Shown here: positions 46,675-54,650 of the stretch, piece by piece | Numbering within the stretch: position 1 is the first letter of the stretch | Layout of the letters: the number at the start of each line of letters is the position of its first letter | Origin: a virus | Virus record (IMG/VR): IMGVR_UViG_3300036826_000588 | Location: 25,828 to 89,827 of that record | DNA length: 64,000 bases | Direction: 5' to 3' (one strand) | The notes under the pieces: generated by a model | The model's input: only the letters and a program-made list of their open reading frames with translations | Databases searched by the model: none | Told to the model about the DNA's origin: nothing | Program-made: the position numbers and the translations under genes

Positions 46675-46908
46675 CTATTGTAGCGGTATCGCTGACGCCG
46701 GGCGTCCGAAGTGGGGGGCTGGCGGGGGATAGGCGCGCCCGAAGGCACCACAGTCAGGGCAGTTGAAGCGGAAGCCCTCGACGGCGGCCGCTTTCACCTG
46801 GACGCCTGCCACCGGCGCAAGCCCGGTCACCACCAAGCCTGCGGTCACGGTGCAGTTGCGTTCGCCGCAGTTCGGGCACGGCGGAAGCGTAGCGTCGTTG
46901 TCAGCCAT
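46675..46908 (-). CDS. Zinc-ribbon protein
   Basis: 77 residues. PPCPNCGERNC and FNCPDCGAF are two classic zinc-ribbon knuckles about 35 residues apart. Its end lies over the promoter of the next gene. Unknown function. Confidence 0.65.
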   Translation of the reverse strand: MADNDATLPPCPNCGERNCTVTAGLVVTGLAPVAGVQVKAAAVEGFRFNCPDCGAFGRAYPPPAPHFGRPASAIPLQ

Positions 46909-47275
46909 CAGACCCTCCCGTCGCGAACTGGTGGTGCGGGCACTTCCCGGGCCACCCGCACGTGCAGCCGCGGTAGTGGCCGTGCACGTCGGCGCTGCGC
47001 AGCTCGCCGCATTCGGCGCACGCCGTCTCGGGCAGGAACCGCAGGCTGTCATCGGCGACCTGGAGGCGGATCTCTGGCGGCGCTCCGAAGAGTTGAGCGT
47101 TCTTGGTCGTAAGCGCCCGGACCGTGACCGTGCCCGGCATCTGGAAGGCGGCGTGGGGGTCGAACATCACGCGGGCGCCGGCCGGCAGGACGCCCAGGTC
47201 ACCGCTGGTCAGGAAGATCGCAAACACTGGCGTCGCGACCGTACGCCAGTCGTCGCCTGCGGTGTCTGGCGTCAT
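46901..47275 (-). CDS. Zinc-binding hypothetical protein
   Basis: 124 residues. Beta-rich N-terminal domain (VATPVFAIFLTSGDLGVLPAG), then CAECGEL and CTCGWPGKCPHH near the end. Coupled by overlaps to its neighbours. Confidence 0.65.
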   Translation of the reverse strand: MTPDTAGDDWRTVATPVFAIFLTSGDLGVLPAGARVMFDPHAAFQMPGTVTVRALTTKNAQLFGAPPEIRLQVADDSLRFLPETACAECGELRSADVHGHYRGCTCGWPGKCPHHQFATGGSDG

Positions 47276-47556
47276 CGCGCCGCCGCCCTGGCCGCCGCGG
47301 CCGCCCGGATCAACGTTGCGTGGCGGGCCACCTCGCCGGTGGGCAGGATCATCCAGGCCGCGTAGTTGCCGAACCTGGCGGCCGATGTGGTCCACACGTG
47401 CCGGAACGCCTCGAACTGGTCCGGGCTGATCCAGCCCAGGCGATGCCACTCCTCCACCTGGGCCAGCGTAGCGTTGGCCAGGTAGTGCGCATCGCACTCC
47501 TCGCACCGGCCGAGGAAGTGGTTGGTGTCGGCGCCGGGCAGGTAGTGGGTGCTCAA
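47272..47556 (-). CDS. Zinc-binding hypothetical protein
   Basis: 94 residues from TTG 47556 in a TTGA overlap. RCEECDAHYL knuckle near the start, Trp-rich helical middle, Ala/Arg-rich tail. Unknown function. Confidence 0.55.
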   Translation of the reverse strand: MSTHYLPGADTNHFLGRCEECDAHYLANATLAQVEEWHRLGWISPDQFEAFRHVWTTSAARFGNYAAWMILPTGEVARHATLIRAAAAARAAAR

Positions 47557-47894
47557 GCGGTGGCTCCGGTCACGAGCAGGTCGAACGGCACCCGCGGCAG
47601 CCGGCGCAGCATCTGGCCCAGTCCGTCCACGCTGGAGGCGTTGTACCAGAAGACGCGCCGGGCCCAGCCGTTGTCGGACGAGTGGTCGAACCAGACCAGC
47701 CGGGAGCCGTCGCGGCTCTGGACCCGCATGATGCACACGCCCAGCGGCGTCTTGGCGACCACTGTGCCGCCGTCGACAGCCACGTGGGTCGCATGGTAGG
47801 CGTCTGCGCAGAGATCCTCGCGCATCAACTCGTGTTCGGGCGACTCGCCGAGCGTGATGGCAGGAACGGTCCAGCGGGCCGGCAGGGCGCTCAC
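47553..47894 (-). CDS. Hypothetical protein
   Basis: 113 residues, GTG start in a GTGA overlap. Beta-rich central part (GVCIMRVQSRDGSRLVWFD), similar in style to small phage adaptor domains. Not recognised. Confidence 0.6.
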   Translation of the reverse strand: MSALPARWTVPAITLGESPEHELMREDLCADAYHATHVAVDGGTVVAKTPLGVCIMRVQSRDGSRLVWFDHSSDNGWARRVFWYNASSVDGLGQMLRRLPRVPFDLLVTGATA

Positions 47895-48115
47895 TGCCTC
47901 GCCTCGTACTCATCGGCCACCTGGGCGGCCAACTCGAAGAACTCCCCGGGCACCTCGTATTCCTCGGGCGGGCCGAAGGCGTTGAAGTGCTGACAAGCAT
48001 CCTCGGCCAGGTGCGTCGCATCGACCGTATGGATAATCACGTGGTCAGCGGCCACGGAGCGCATGTAGCGGAGAACGGCGTCCGGGTCGAGTGGGTTGGC
48101 AGTGGCAGCGTTCAT
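47891..48115 (-). CDS. Small acidic protein
   Basis: 74 residues; ATG 48115 is six bases after TACAAT (leaderless). Helix-rich and acidic (GEFFELAAQVADEYEA). First gene of the 45490-48115 run. Confidence 0.6.
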   Translation of the reverse strand: MNAATANPLDPDAVLRYMRSVAADHVIIHTVDATHLAEDACQHFNAFGPPEEYEVPGEFFELAAQVADEYEARQ

Positions 48116-48141
48116 GCTCTAATTGTAGCCGCGTGCCCCGT

Positions 48142-48555
48142 TCAAGGCAACAGCTCTTGGAAGCCCTTGGGTCCCAGGTGCCTCCACCGCGGCCGGCCGC
48201 CCTCGACCCACACGAGATCGAAGGTCTCGTCGTGGAGGGGCTGCCGGTAGCTCCCGCTGTCGTAGTGCTCGACCATCGCGAACTGCGTGGTGTCGAGCCG
48301 GCGCGCCACCGCGGCCCAGACGTGCTCGGCGGCGTTCGTGATGCTCATGCCCGAGTTGCTGGCCAGCTCGGTCACCAGGGCGACCTGGGCGCCGTCGCGG
48401 CCGCGGTACACGCGCAGCCGGCAGTGCGTTGGCGCCTGGCTCGGGAAGGCGTACGGCGACCGGACGTAGAGGTCGGCGTCCAGCTCCGGAGCGTCGAGAG
48501 CTGCAATCGTGCTCATGGGCAAGGTGGACTCCTTCTTCAGAGGGTGGCCGTTCAT
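48142..48555 (-). CDS. Hypothetical protein under operator control
   Basis: 137 residues; ATG 48555 is six bases after TATAAT (leaderless), with an 11-bp palindrome directly upstream. Mixed alpha/beta sequence with DLYVRSPYAFPS and a Trp-rich end (VWVEGGRPRWRHLG). Unknown function. ATG 48516 with AAGGAG is an alternative start. Confidence 0.65.
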   Translation of the reverse strand: MNGHPLKKESTLPMSTIAALDAPELDADLYVRSPYAFPSQAPTHCRLRVYRGRDGAQVALVTELASNSGMSITNAAEHVWAAVARRLDTTQFAMVEHYDSGSYRQPLHDETFDLVWVEGGRPRWRHLGPKGFQELLP

Positions 48556-48561
48556 GCCCCA

Positions 48562-48567
48562 ATTATA
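48562..48567 (-). promoter_or_regulatory. -10 box TATAAT
   Basis: Perfect -10 hexamer six bases before ATG 48555 and touching the palindrome 48568-48595. Confidence 0.7.
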
Positions 48568-48595
48568 ACTCGTGATAACGGTCATTATCACGAGT
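48568..48595. promoter_or_regulatory. Operator palindrome
   Basis: ACTCGTGATAA-CGGTCA-TTATCACGAGT, a perfect 11-bp inverted repeat with a 6-base centre, covering the -35 region of the gene at 48555. A dimeric repressor or activator site. Confidence 0.75.
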
Positions 48596-48649
48596 TAGTA
48601 ACGGGCCGGGGGAGGAGCCTCGGAGCAGGCCGCTGTGGCCATCTAGCCG

Positions 48650-48892
48650 TTACGCCCATCGGCCTATCGCGGCAGCTTGCCGTTGAGCAGCATCGATCTT
48701 TTGCTCAAACTCCCGCTGCTGGATATGCCAATGCAGGCATCGGCGCTCCGGGATAATCGCCAATTGGCACAATTCGCATTGCTGTTGATGCGCCCAATCG
48801 GCCCATTGGCGACCCCACCGCCAGAGCACGACGATCAGCCGGGCCAGCGGCGGCGCCATGAGCCGGTACGCGAGCCTTCCGACGCCCGTCAT
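48650..48892 (-). CDS. Small membrane-associated protein with CxxC
   Basis: 80 residues from ATG 48892. Hydrophobic MAPPLARLIVVLWRWG, then CELCQLA and an amphipathic Gln-rich helix. Unknown function. Confidence 0.55.
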   Translation of the reverse strand: MTGVGRLAYRLMAPPLARLIVVLWRWGRQWADWAHQQQCELCQLAIIPERRCLHWHIQQREFEQKIDAAQRQAAAIGRWA

Positions 48893-49566
48893 GGGAGCTG
48901 GATCTCGGAATCGATTCGGGTGTCGCGCGTGAGCAAGCTTCGGCCGAGCGGCGTGATGGTCGCTCGGTTCAGCCACAGGCGTTTGTCGAGCTCCACCAGG
49001 CCGAAGGCGAACAGCCGCGCCAGGTAGACGCGTGGTCGCAGGGGCGCCGTGCTCGCCGGCCGGATGCCGGCGACGATGTAGAGCACCTCGAAGTGCTCCA
49101 GCTCCAGGTTGGCCTCGCGCCATTCGAGCTGGCCAGGACTCTGGCCGCCGCGGCCGGGTGGCCGGCTCGTCAGGTGCCACCAGCCGCAGGCCGAGCACGG
49201 GTAGATCCCACGGACCGGTGCTCCGGAGCGCCACTTCGACATCAAGGACTGAACCGCGTAGTCCAGCGACCGCTTCACCTTCCCGGAAGCCGGGCAGACA
49301 TCGCGCGTGGCGGGATCAGCGACTGGAACCCTTGGAACCCTGCCGGAGCCGCGGCTTCCTCGCCGCCGGGCACGAGTTCGCGCGGTGACCTTGGGAGCTA
49401 CCGGGATTCCGTAGGTGCCGAACTGGTCGACGTGACACGCCTCGCACCAGCGGAAGCGGCCGACGAGGTCGCCGTACTGCCACCGCCAGAGATGCCAGCG
49501 GCCGCCGAGTCGGCAGAGCGTTTGGCGCCGGATCCACATCCACACGTGGTAAACGGTCAGGACCAT
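48889..49566 (-). CDS. Hypothetical protein with zinc sites
   Basis: 225 residues; AAGGGAG lies about ten bases before ATG 49566. WCEACHVDQFG near 48 and YPCSACGWWHL near 130 are two cysteine pairs; the last 80 residues look like a winged helix (LFAFGLVELDKRLWLNRATITPLG). Possible DNA-binding protein. Confidence 0.6.
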   Translation of the reverse strand: MVLTVYHVWMWIRRQTLCRLGGRWHLWRWQYGDLVGRFRWCEACHVDQFGTYGIPVAPKVTARTRARRRGSRGSGRVPRVPVADPATRDVCPASGKVKRSLDYAVQSLMSKWRSGAPVRGIYPCSACGWWHLTSRPPGRGGQSPGQLEWREANLELEHFEVLYIVAGIRPASTAPLRPRVYLARLFAFGLVELDKRLWLNRATITPLGRSLLTRDTRIDSEIQLP

Positions 49567-49610
49567 GACAAAGTGGCTCCCTTTCGGGTGTCGGCTATGA
49601 TGTGCCGCGC

Positions 49611-49760
49611 ATGAACATGCTGCTGACCGTCTTGGCGCCTGCGATGGCCACCTCTCTGGCCTTCGCCGTTGCACGCCTGGCGCCCGCCCTGGCCGAGCGA
49701 ATCAGCCGGCCGGCCTGTACGTGTCAGCGTCCATCGGAACCCGACCAGACCGCTTCGTAG
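49611..49760 (+). CDS. Small membrane protein
   Basis: 49 residues; TATGAT nine bases before ATG. One hydrophobic segment (LLTVLAPAMATSLAFAVA), C-terminal CTC. Unknown function. Confidence 0.5.
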   Translation: MNMLLTVLAPAMATSLAFAVARLAPALAERISRPACTCQRPSEPDQTAS

Positions 49761-49799
49761 TCGGGCCCGGAACCCAAGAAAGGCTGTGAGGAGAGTCCC

Positions 49800-50162
49800 A
49801 TGATCGCGCGCTGCTACCTCTTCAACGGAGACGTCCTCGACATGCTGGCGCAGGACGAGGACGACGTCCGCCGCATCGGCAGGGAGATCGCTGTGCTCCA
49901 AGCACAGCAGACCCTGGGGGCCAGCATGATCGCCCAGATGAACCAGATGGGCAAGGTGCTGCGCAACGTGCTGCCGCCCGACGACATCGAGGAGCTGCTG
50001 CACGACAAGCAAGCAGCCAACGTGCTCCAGGACATCGTGTCGGCGCCGGAACCGGCGACGGAGTACGAGTACACCAAGCCCGACGGGCTGCCTGGCGTGC
50101 TCGATCCGGCCGGCTGGGCGAGCGTGCTCTATGTCGAGGCCGAAGAGGACGAGGACGAGTAG
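49800..50162 (+). CDS. Acidic helical protein
   Basis: 120 residues, GAGGAGAG upstream of ATG. Helical with a Met/Gln-rich stretch (MIAQMNQMGKVL) and an acidic tail (EAEEDEDE). Unknown function. Confidence 0.65.
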   Translation: MIARCYLFNGDVLDMLAQDEDDVRRIGREIAVLQAQQTLGASMIAQMNQMGKVLRNVLPPDDIEELLHDKQAANVLQDIVSAPEPATEYEYTKPDGLPGVLDPAGWASVLYVEAEEDEDE

Positions 50163-50179
50163 CCTCCTCCCCATCGCGA

Positions 50180-50377
50180 TCAGTGCCCCTCCACGGCCAC
50201 TTTGGCCAGGCAGTAGAACGTGGCGCTGAGGATGCCTACGAAGAAGACCTCCCACAGGGGCACCACGCGACCGCGGGCTTCCAGGACCAGCCAAACCGCG
50301 TCCGAGGCGAGGATCGCCAGGCACACGATGGCCGCCGAGATGCGTTGGGGCCACGTGTAGCGGCGGAGTTGCGTCAC
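50180..50377 (-). CDS. Small membrane protein
   Basis: 65 residues, GTGA overlap with the upstream recombinase-like gene. Two membrane helices. Unknown function. Confidence 0.6.
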   Translation of the reverse strand: MTQLRRYTWPQRISAAIVCLAILASDAVWLVLEARGRVVPLWEVFFVGILSATFYCLAKVAVEGH

Positions 50378-51126
50378 GCCAGGTAGCGCTCCAGCGGGCG
50401 GACGTCAGCGGCCAGCGTCAGCGAGGGCACTTCGACGCCGGCCGCGCGGCCCAGGGCCTTCACGGTCCTCCAGACGTCGCCGCGCGCCATGCGTCGGCCG
50501 GTGCTGGTGACGAACAGCGGGTCGTGAAGCGCGAGCTCGCGGGAGAGCTGGGCCGCGATGACGTCGGCGCGCAGCTCCAGGTGGCGTTGTAGCACCTGGA
50601 GCGTGCCGGCGGTCAGGAGCAGCCCGCGGGCACGGCGACCGGGGACCTGGAGCGAGCCGTCAAGGGCGAGGTCCACGTTGCCGACCGACAGAGCGCCCAC
50701 CTCGGTCGCACCCAGGCTGTGGATCAGCAGGAGCCGCATCAGGGCCTCCTGCTGGACGCCTGCTGCCCGAGCAGCGCGCAGCAAGGCCCGTGCCGTCTCC
50801 ACCTGGAGGCGTGGGAGCTTCTGGCGCGTCACGGCCGGCGGCGGCCGCACGCCCTCGGTGGGGTTCCGATGGAGGAGCCCTTCCTCCTGGGCCATCCGGA
50901 AGAACGCCCGGATCGCGGCCAGCCGACGACGTACGGTGTGGCCCGACTCTCCTGATTCGTCCACCCACCGCTGCACGTCTTCGCCAGCCGCGCGCACGAC
51001 CGAGAAGCCTTGCGCGTTGCACCACTCAGCGAAGACGCCCAGGTCGCGCCTGTACGCGGTCCAGGTGGCGCCGCTCAGGTGAGTGCGTGCTGCCTCCAGG
51101 ATCCGCAGCTCCTCGGCCGAGATCAC
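50374..51126 (-). CDS. Degenerate tyrosine recombinase
   Basis: 250 residues from GTG 51126. The N-terminal SAM-like domain is normal (TWTAYRRDLGVFAEWC, VRRRLAAIRAFFRMAQEEGLLHRNPTEGV) and the catalytic domain begins as in XerC/D, but the first catalytic Arg position reads LGATEVGAL and the protein ends before the HxxR, H/W and Tyr motifs. Probably catalytically dead: a DNA-binding regulator or a decaying integrase. Confidence 0.7.
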   Translation of the reverse strand: MISAEELRILEAARTHLSGATWTAYRRDLGVFAEWCNAQGFSVVRAAGEDVQRWVDESGESGHTVRRRLAAIRAFFRMAQEEGLLHRNPTEGVRPPPAVTRQKLPRLQVETARALLRAARAAGVQQEALMRLLLIHSLGATEVGALSVGNVDLALDGSLQVPGRRARGLLLTAGTLQVLQRHLELRADVIAAQLSRELALHDPLFVTSTGRRMARGDVWRTVKALGRAAGVEVPSLTLAADVRPLERYLA

Positions 51127-51467
51127 GAAGCCTCCTTCAGCAGTTCGAGCAGCTCGTGGCGAGCTTCGGCCGACGTGACCTCGTCGGCGAGGCATGACCG
51201 GGCCCACTCGCGCGCCGCGTCGTTCTCCCCGGCCTTCATCAGCAGCGAGCAGGCCGAGACTGCGATGGCTCCGCGCGTTCGTGGCAGGTTGAGCGGGATG
51301 GCGTCGAATGCGGCGCGCTCCCAGCGGGCGGCGAAACGCCGCGCGGCGGCCAGCAGGCGCCGGTCCTCTGAGCCGAGGACGTCTGCCATGCCCATCCAGT
51401 ATTCGGCGCGCCGGTGCAGCGACAACGAGTCCGTGACCGGATGGTGCTCGCCACTGGCATTCGTCAC
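51123..51467 (-). CDS. Helical hypothetical protein
   Basis: 114 residues, GTG in a GTGA overlap. TPR-like helices (AARRFAARWERAAFDAI, KAGENDAAREWARSCLAD). Unknown function. Confidence 0.6.
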   Translation of the reverse strand: MTNASGEHHPVTDSLSLHRRAEYWMGMADVLGSEDRRLLAAARRFAARWERAAFDAIPLNLPRTRGAIAVSACSLLMKAGENDAAREWARSCLADEVTSAEARHELLELLKEAS

Positions 51468-51922
51468 CCCCTCCCTCCCTCGTGCTTCTTGTGCCACCGG
51501 TAGTGCGGCGTCGGCATCACGCGCTCGCGGTCGACGATGGCGTAGCCCCGACCGTCGATGGTCATGATGGCGAGGGGGTCCGGATCTGCGTCGAGCACCG
51601 CCAATCGCTGCTCGGCGCCGGGGGGTTGGTGCACGATGCGGATTGGTTCACCGCAATACTTGCACGACGTCACCGCGGCGGGGCAGGCGTGCTTCACGTA
51701 CTGCCCGTCTCCGTGCGCCACGAAGACAATCTCACCTCCGAAAAGGGCCATGTTGGACTGCCCGTCGTCGGCCTGGACCCCACGCTCCAGCTTTATGATC
51801 CAGCCCAGGTGTCGGCGCATTCGCTCCGCGGCGGCCGGCGAGAGCGGCGCGGTCCAGATCAGCGTGCCGCACGCGTTACAGAATTGCTCGCGGATCCCCG
51901 CCGGCAGCACGTCAGCCGTCAT
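51464..51922 (-). CDS. Zinc-ribbon protein
   Basis: 152 residues from ATG 51922. FCNACGTLIW near 15 and SCKYCGEPIRI near 87 frame a zinc-binding fold; the end is basic. Unknown function. Confidence 0.65.
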   Translation of the reverse strand: MTADVLPAGIREQFCNACGTLIWTAPLSPAAAERMRRHLGWIIKLERGVQADDGQSNMALFGGEIVFVAHGDGQYVKHACPAAVTSCKYCGEPIRIVHQPPGAEQRLAVLDADPDPLAIMTIDGRGYAIVDRERVMPTPHYRWHKKHEGGRG

Positions 51923-52385
51923 CGCGCACCTCATAGGAGACCAGGGCGGCCAGCACGCGCAGGCACGTCTCCGGATCGACGTCCGTGCGCTCGGCCACTC
52001 GGGCGGCCGACGCCGAGAGGAAGCCCAGGGCCTCGTCGCTCATCGTGGCGGAGCCGCCGGCCGCCAACACGATCGAGCCCACCTCGTTCTTGTCCAGCTT
52101 CAGCTTGAGCGGGTGCAGCAGCCGGGCGACGCGGTCGATGCGACCGAACCACCGAACGCCCGCGAGCACTGCGTTCTCGCGGACCTTCGACTCTCCCTTG
52201 TGGATCAGCCCCGCCTCTTGCTCCAGCTTCTTCGCGGCACTGGAGAGGTCGCCCGCCTTGTCCCAGAGGTAGTGCCAGTTGCCGTCCCTGATGGCCATCG
52301 CGCAGCGCCCCATGTAGTCGCAGACCCACAGGTACTGCTCGACCAGGCGCAGCTCGGGGGTGGTCAGCGTGGGCTCTCCGCTCAT
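51912..52385 (-). CDS. Helical hypothetical protein
   Basis: 157 residues. Long helices (ELRLVEQYLWVCDYMGRCA, LSSAAKKLEQEAGL) and an Ala-rich C-terminal bundle. Not recognised; coupled on both sides. Confidence 0.65.
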   Translation of the reverse strand: MSGEPTLTTPELRLVEQYLWVCDYMGRCAMAIRDGNWHYLWDKAGDLSSAAKKLEQEAGLIHKGESKVRENAVLAGVRWFGRIDRVARLLHPLKLKLDKNEVGSIVLAAGGSATMSDEALGFLSASAARVAERTDVDPETCLRVLAALVSYEVRDDG

Positions 52386-52654
52386 GGCAGCCTCGGGAAC
52401 GAGCCGGGCTTCACGTGCTCGCGCGAGTGCAGGAGAGCCGTCTCCACCGGGATCCAGTCCTGCCGGTAGTCGCATGCGGGACACCAGAGGTAGACCGCCT
52501 GGCGCTCCGCGTCCCAGCAGGGCAGCAGCAGGGGCCGGTGTTCGCTCTCGTTGGCGCACGTGAGCGGGTGAACCAGCGTGTCGAGCTGCCAGCGCGCGAG
52601 CGCCTCCATGAGCGTCAGGCTCTCTGCCAGCTTCTTGGGGTCCGGAGCGCTCAT
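52382..52654 (-). CDS. Zinc-ribbon protein
   Basis: 90 residues; ATG 52654 overlaps the upstream stop. Cys in LTCANE, LPCWDAE and WCPACDY; helical N-terminus. Unknown function. Confidence 0.6.
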   Translation of the reverse strand: MSAPDPKKLAESLTLMEALARWQLDTLVHPLTCANESEHRPLLLPCWDAERQAVYLWCPACDYRQDWIPVETALLHSREHVKPGSFPRLP

Positions 52655-52845
52655 CGAGACGAGCTCCATGGGTAGTGCTGGCCGCGGCGGCAGAACGCCT
52701 CGCCGCCCTTCCACACGGTCGGCCAGGAGGGGTGGACGAGGCAGTCCATGCCTGTCGGTGCCGGCAGTCGCTGCCCGTTCAGGACAATGAACTGCCCGTC
52801 CTTCGACGGCGGCGTGGGTGGATCGGGTCGGTTCGTCGTCGTCAT
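52651..52845 (-). CDS. Small hypothetical protein
   Basis: 64 residues, Pro/Thr-rich N-terminus, then LNGQRLPAPTGMDC and WKGGEAFC. Coupled by ATGA overlaps. Unknown function. Confidence 0.55.
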   Translation of the reverse strand: MTTTNRPDPPTPPSKDGQFIVLNGQRLPAPTGMDCLVHPSWPTVWKGGEAFCRRGQHYPWSSSR

Positions 52846-53279
52846 CCTCCTCCTCGCCGCTCGGCACGCTCTTCGGCCGTCAGCGGCCCAAGAACGAACG
52901 CCATGGCGTTGTGGGCCGCTCGTAGCTCCACCGCCGCCTTCTCGATCGTATCGCTCCCGCCGGCCATCGCCACCAGTACGGTCGCGATGCTGGTCTCCAG
53001 GTCGCGGCCGCGCTCCACATCGAGCGTGCCCCGGTTCTGCTCGCGCTTCAGCCAGTCGCGCATCCCGTCGAGCGCCTGTGGCATCCGCTCCAGGACGTAG
53101 GCGAGCGAGGCGACAAGGTCGTACACCTCGCTCGCGTGCTGGAGTGTGCCCAGCGAGTGGTTGACCTGACGCAGGCTCTCGCCGGCCAGGTTGGCAGCGC
53201 GGTGGGTGGTGCTGCGCCCGGCGTACCCGAGCGCGGTCCAGGGCGGCGTGTCGAGTTGCAGCCTCCGATCTTCCGTCAT
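52842..53279 (-). CDS. Helical hypothetical protein
   Basis: 145 residues, four to five predicted helices (VYDLVASLAYVLERMPQAL, AAVELRAAHNAMAFVLG). Unknown function; coupled to the NADAR gene. Confidence 0.65.
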   Translation of the reverse strand: MTEDRRLQLDTPPWTALGYAGRSTTHRAANLAGESLRQVNHSLGTLQHASEVYDLVASLAYVLERMPQALDGMRDWLKREQNRGTLDVERGRDLETSIATVLVAMAGGSDTIEKAAVELRAAHNAMAFVLGPLTAEERAERRGGG

Positions 53280-53797
53280 GCAGCGACTCCTTGAGGACGA
53301 GAGAGCTTCAGAAGCATCTCGTCCACCTTCTCCGGCGGCAGCGGCGTTCCGTTGCGGATGTCTCGCCTCACTTTCTCCAGGCAGCGGCCCAGGTAGTTGG
53401 TGCCGATCCACTGCTGCCCATCCCACCGGGCACCCCAGATAACGTCTGGCCGTCGTCGCCGGGTCGTGTCCTCGATCAGCGGTGCATCGCCGGTCGCGAG
53501 CAGGCAACGGGCGAGGTGCGCGTTGCCGAACTTCTTCCGCAGCAGGAGGAGCATGATCGGGACCTTCACTTGCTCCCAGTCAGGGCGGAGCTCCAGGCAG
53601 CGCCCGAGGTACTTTGCCCGACTCGGGTTGGGCGCGGCCGCGATTTCCAGGCGCTTCGCTCGATCGAACGTCTTCAGCGCCTGGAAAGGATGCTCGACCA
53701 TCGGGTACTGGATCTCGTCGATAACGAGACGCGAGGGCGAGAAGTTCGAGAGGAACAGGTAGGGCCCGTCGAACTGCGTGATGGGGAGCGTCACCAC
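53276..53797 (-). CDS. NADAR-family protein (DUF1768/YbiA-like)
   Basis: 173 residues from GTG 53797, with GAAGGGAGGGG upstream. FLSNFSPSRLVIDEIQYPMVEHPFQALK (split here by position: about 15-42), GDAPLIEDTT and WGTN-like QQWIGTNYLGRCL match the NADAR fold, which binds and removes ADP-ribose. Some NADAR enzymes reverse guanine ADP-ribosylation made by DarT-type toxins, so a counter-defence role is plausible. Confidence 0.75.
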   Translation of the reverse strand: MVTLPITQFDGPYLFLSNFSPSRLVIDEIQYPMVEHPFQALKTFDRAKRLEIAAAPNPSRAKYLGRCLELRPDWEQVKVPIMLLLLRKKFGNAHLARCLLATGDAPLIEDTTRRRRPDVIWGARWDGQQWIGTNYLGRCLEKVRRDIRNGTPLPPEKVDEMLLKLSRPQGVAA

Positions 53798-54027
53798 CGC
53801 CCCTCCCTTCGGTCTCGCCTCCGACGTCCGTCCCAGCCGGCTCGTGCGGCCTCTGACCGAGAACGTCCGAGTTGCCTGTGCTGGACGATGGGCGGATCTG
53901 GCCGCTCGCGACGTTCCGTGAGTGACGAAGTGCATGTCACGCAGATCGAGAAATGGATCACGCCATGGGGACAGACGCCAGTGGCGACCTCCTCGGGTGT
54001 GCGTCGAACCCAAGGCGCGTCAGTCAT
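53791..54027 (-). CDS. Small zinc-binding protein
   Basis: 78 residues from ATG 54027. GVCPHGVIHFSICVTC is a compact zinc knuckle; the C-terminal half is very basic (GWDGRRRRDRREGRW). Overlaps both neighbours. Confidence 0.55.
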   Translation of the reverse strand: MTDAPWVRRTPEEVATGVCPHGVIHFSICVTCTSSLTERRERPDPPIVQHRQLGRSRSEAARAGWDGRRRRDRREGRW

Positions 54028-54289
54028 CCCCAGCCTCCTCTTGCTCACTACACCAGGCGCACCAAGCCACGTGGGCGGCGGTCGGCGTCATGTAGCGCTT
54101 CACGTAGACCGGCAGGCCCGGACCTGGAAGTCGCTGCTCGCGTTCCTCGATGAGCCCCTTCCGCACCAGGGCCCGCAGCGTGGCAGGGTGGTGGCCGGCG
54201 TCCTCGTTGATGGCGATGAATCCGAGCACGTCACGCTGCCGCTCCGTCAGGGCGGCAATGTCGCGGACGGTGACCACCTGCTCAGCCAC
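54020..54289 (-). CDS. Winged-helix protein
   Basis: 89 residues. IAALTERQRDVLGFIAINEDAGHHPATLRALVRKGLIEER (about 9-50) is a typical winged-helix DNA-binding pattern; CAWC near the end. Probable small transcription regulator. Confidence 0.65.
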   Translation of the reverse strand: MAEQVVTVRDIAALTERQRDVLGFIAINEDAGHHPATLRALVRKGLIEEREQRLPGPGLPVYVKRYMTPTAAHVAWCAWCSEQEEAGDD

Positions 54290-54650
54290 GAGGCGACCGC
54301 GCCCGCGGAGCCGGCGGCGGCTGACCCGCCAGCGCTGCCTTCAGCACCCGCACTGCGTACTGCGTGGCGCGCCTGTTTACGGCGCCATCGCCGATCCGCA
54401 GTATCGCCTCCATGGTCTCGTGCTCCTGCGCTTCGATCACCCGCTGGGCCGCCTGCATGAGATGGGGCAGGCCCAGCGGGCGGTTGCACCAGCCGGCCAT
54501 GATGTCGAGCGCGCTGCGCACCCGCTCGTCCAGCGTCTCGGGCAGCTCCGCCGTGCCCAGCTCGTCGAGCACGTCGTACACGAGAGCCAAGCCAGGGTGC
54601 GTGGGGCGGTGCCCGTCGTCGCTCATCTTCGCCTCCAGCCGATCCGTCAC
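54282..54650 (-). CDS. Helical hypothetical protein
   Basis: 122 residues from GTG 54650 (ATG 54626 possible). Helical throughout, Pro/Arg-rich tail. Coupled to the NYN gene. Unknown function. Confidence 0.6.
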   Translation of the reverse strand: MTDRLEAKMSDDGHRPTHPGLALVYDVLDELGTAELPETLDERVRSALDIMAGWCNRPLGLPHLMQAAQRVIEAQEHETMEAILRIGDGAVNRRATQYAVRVLKAALAGQPPPAPRARSPRG

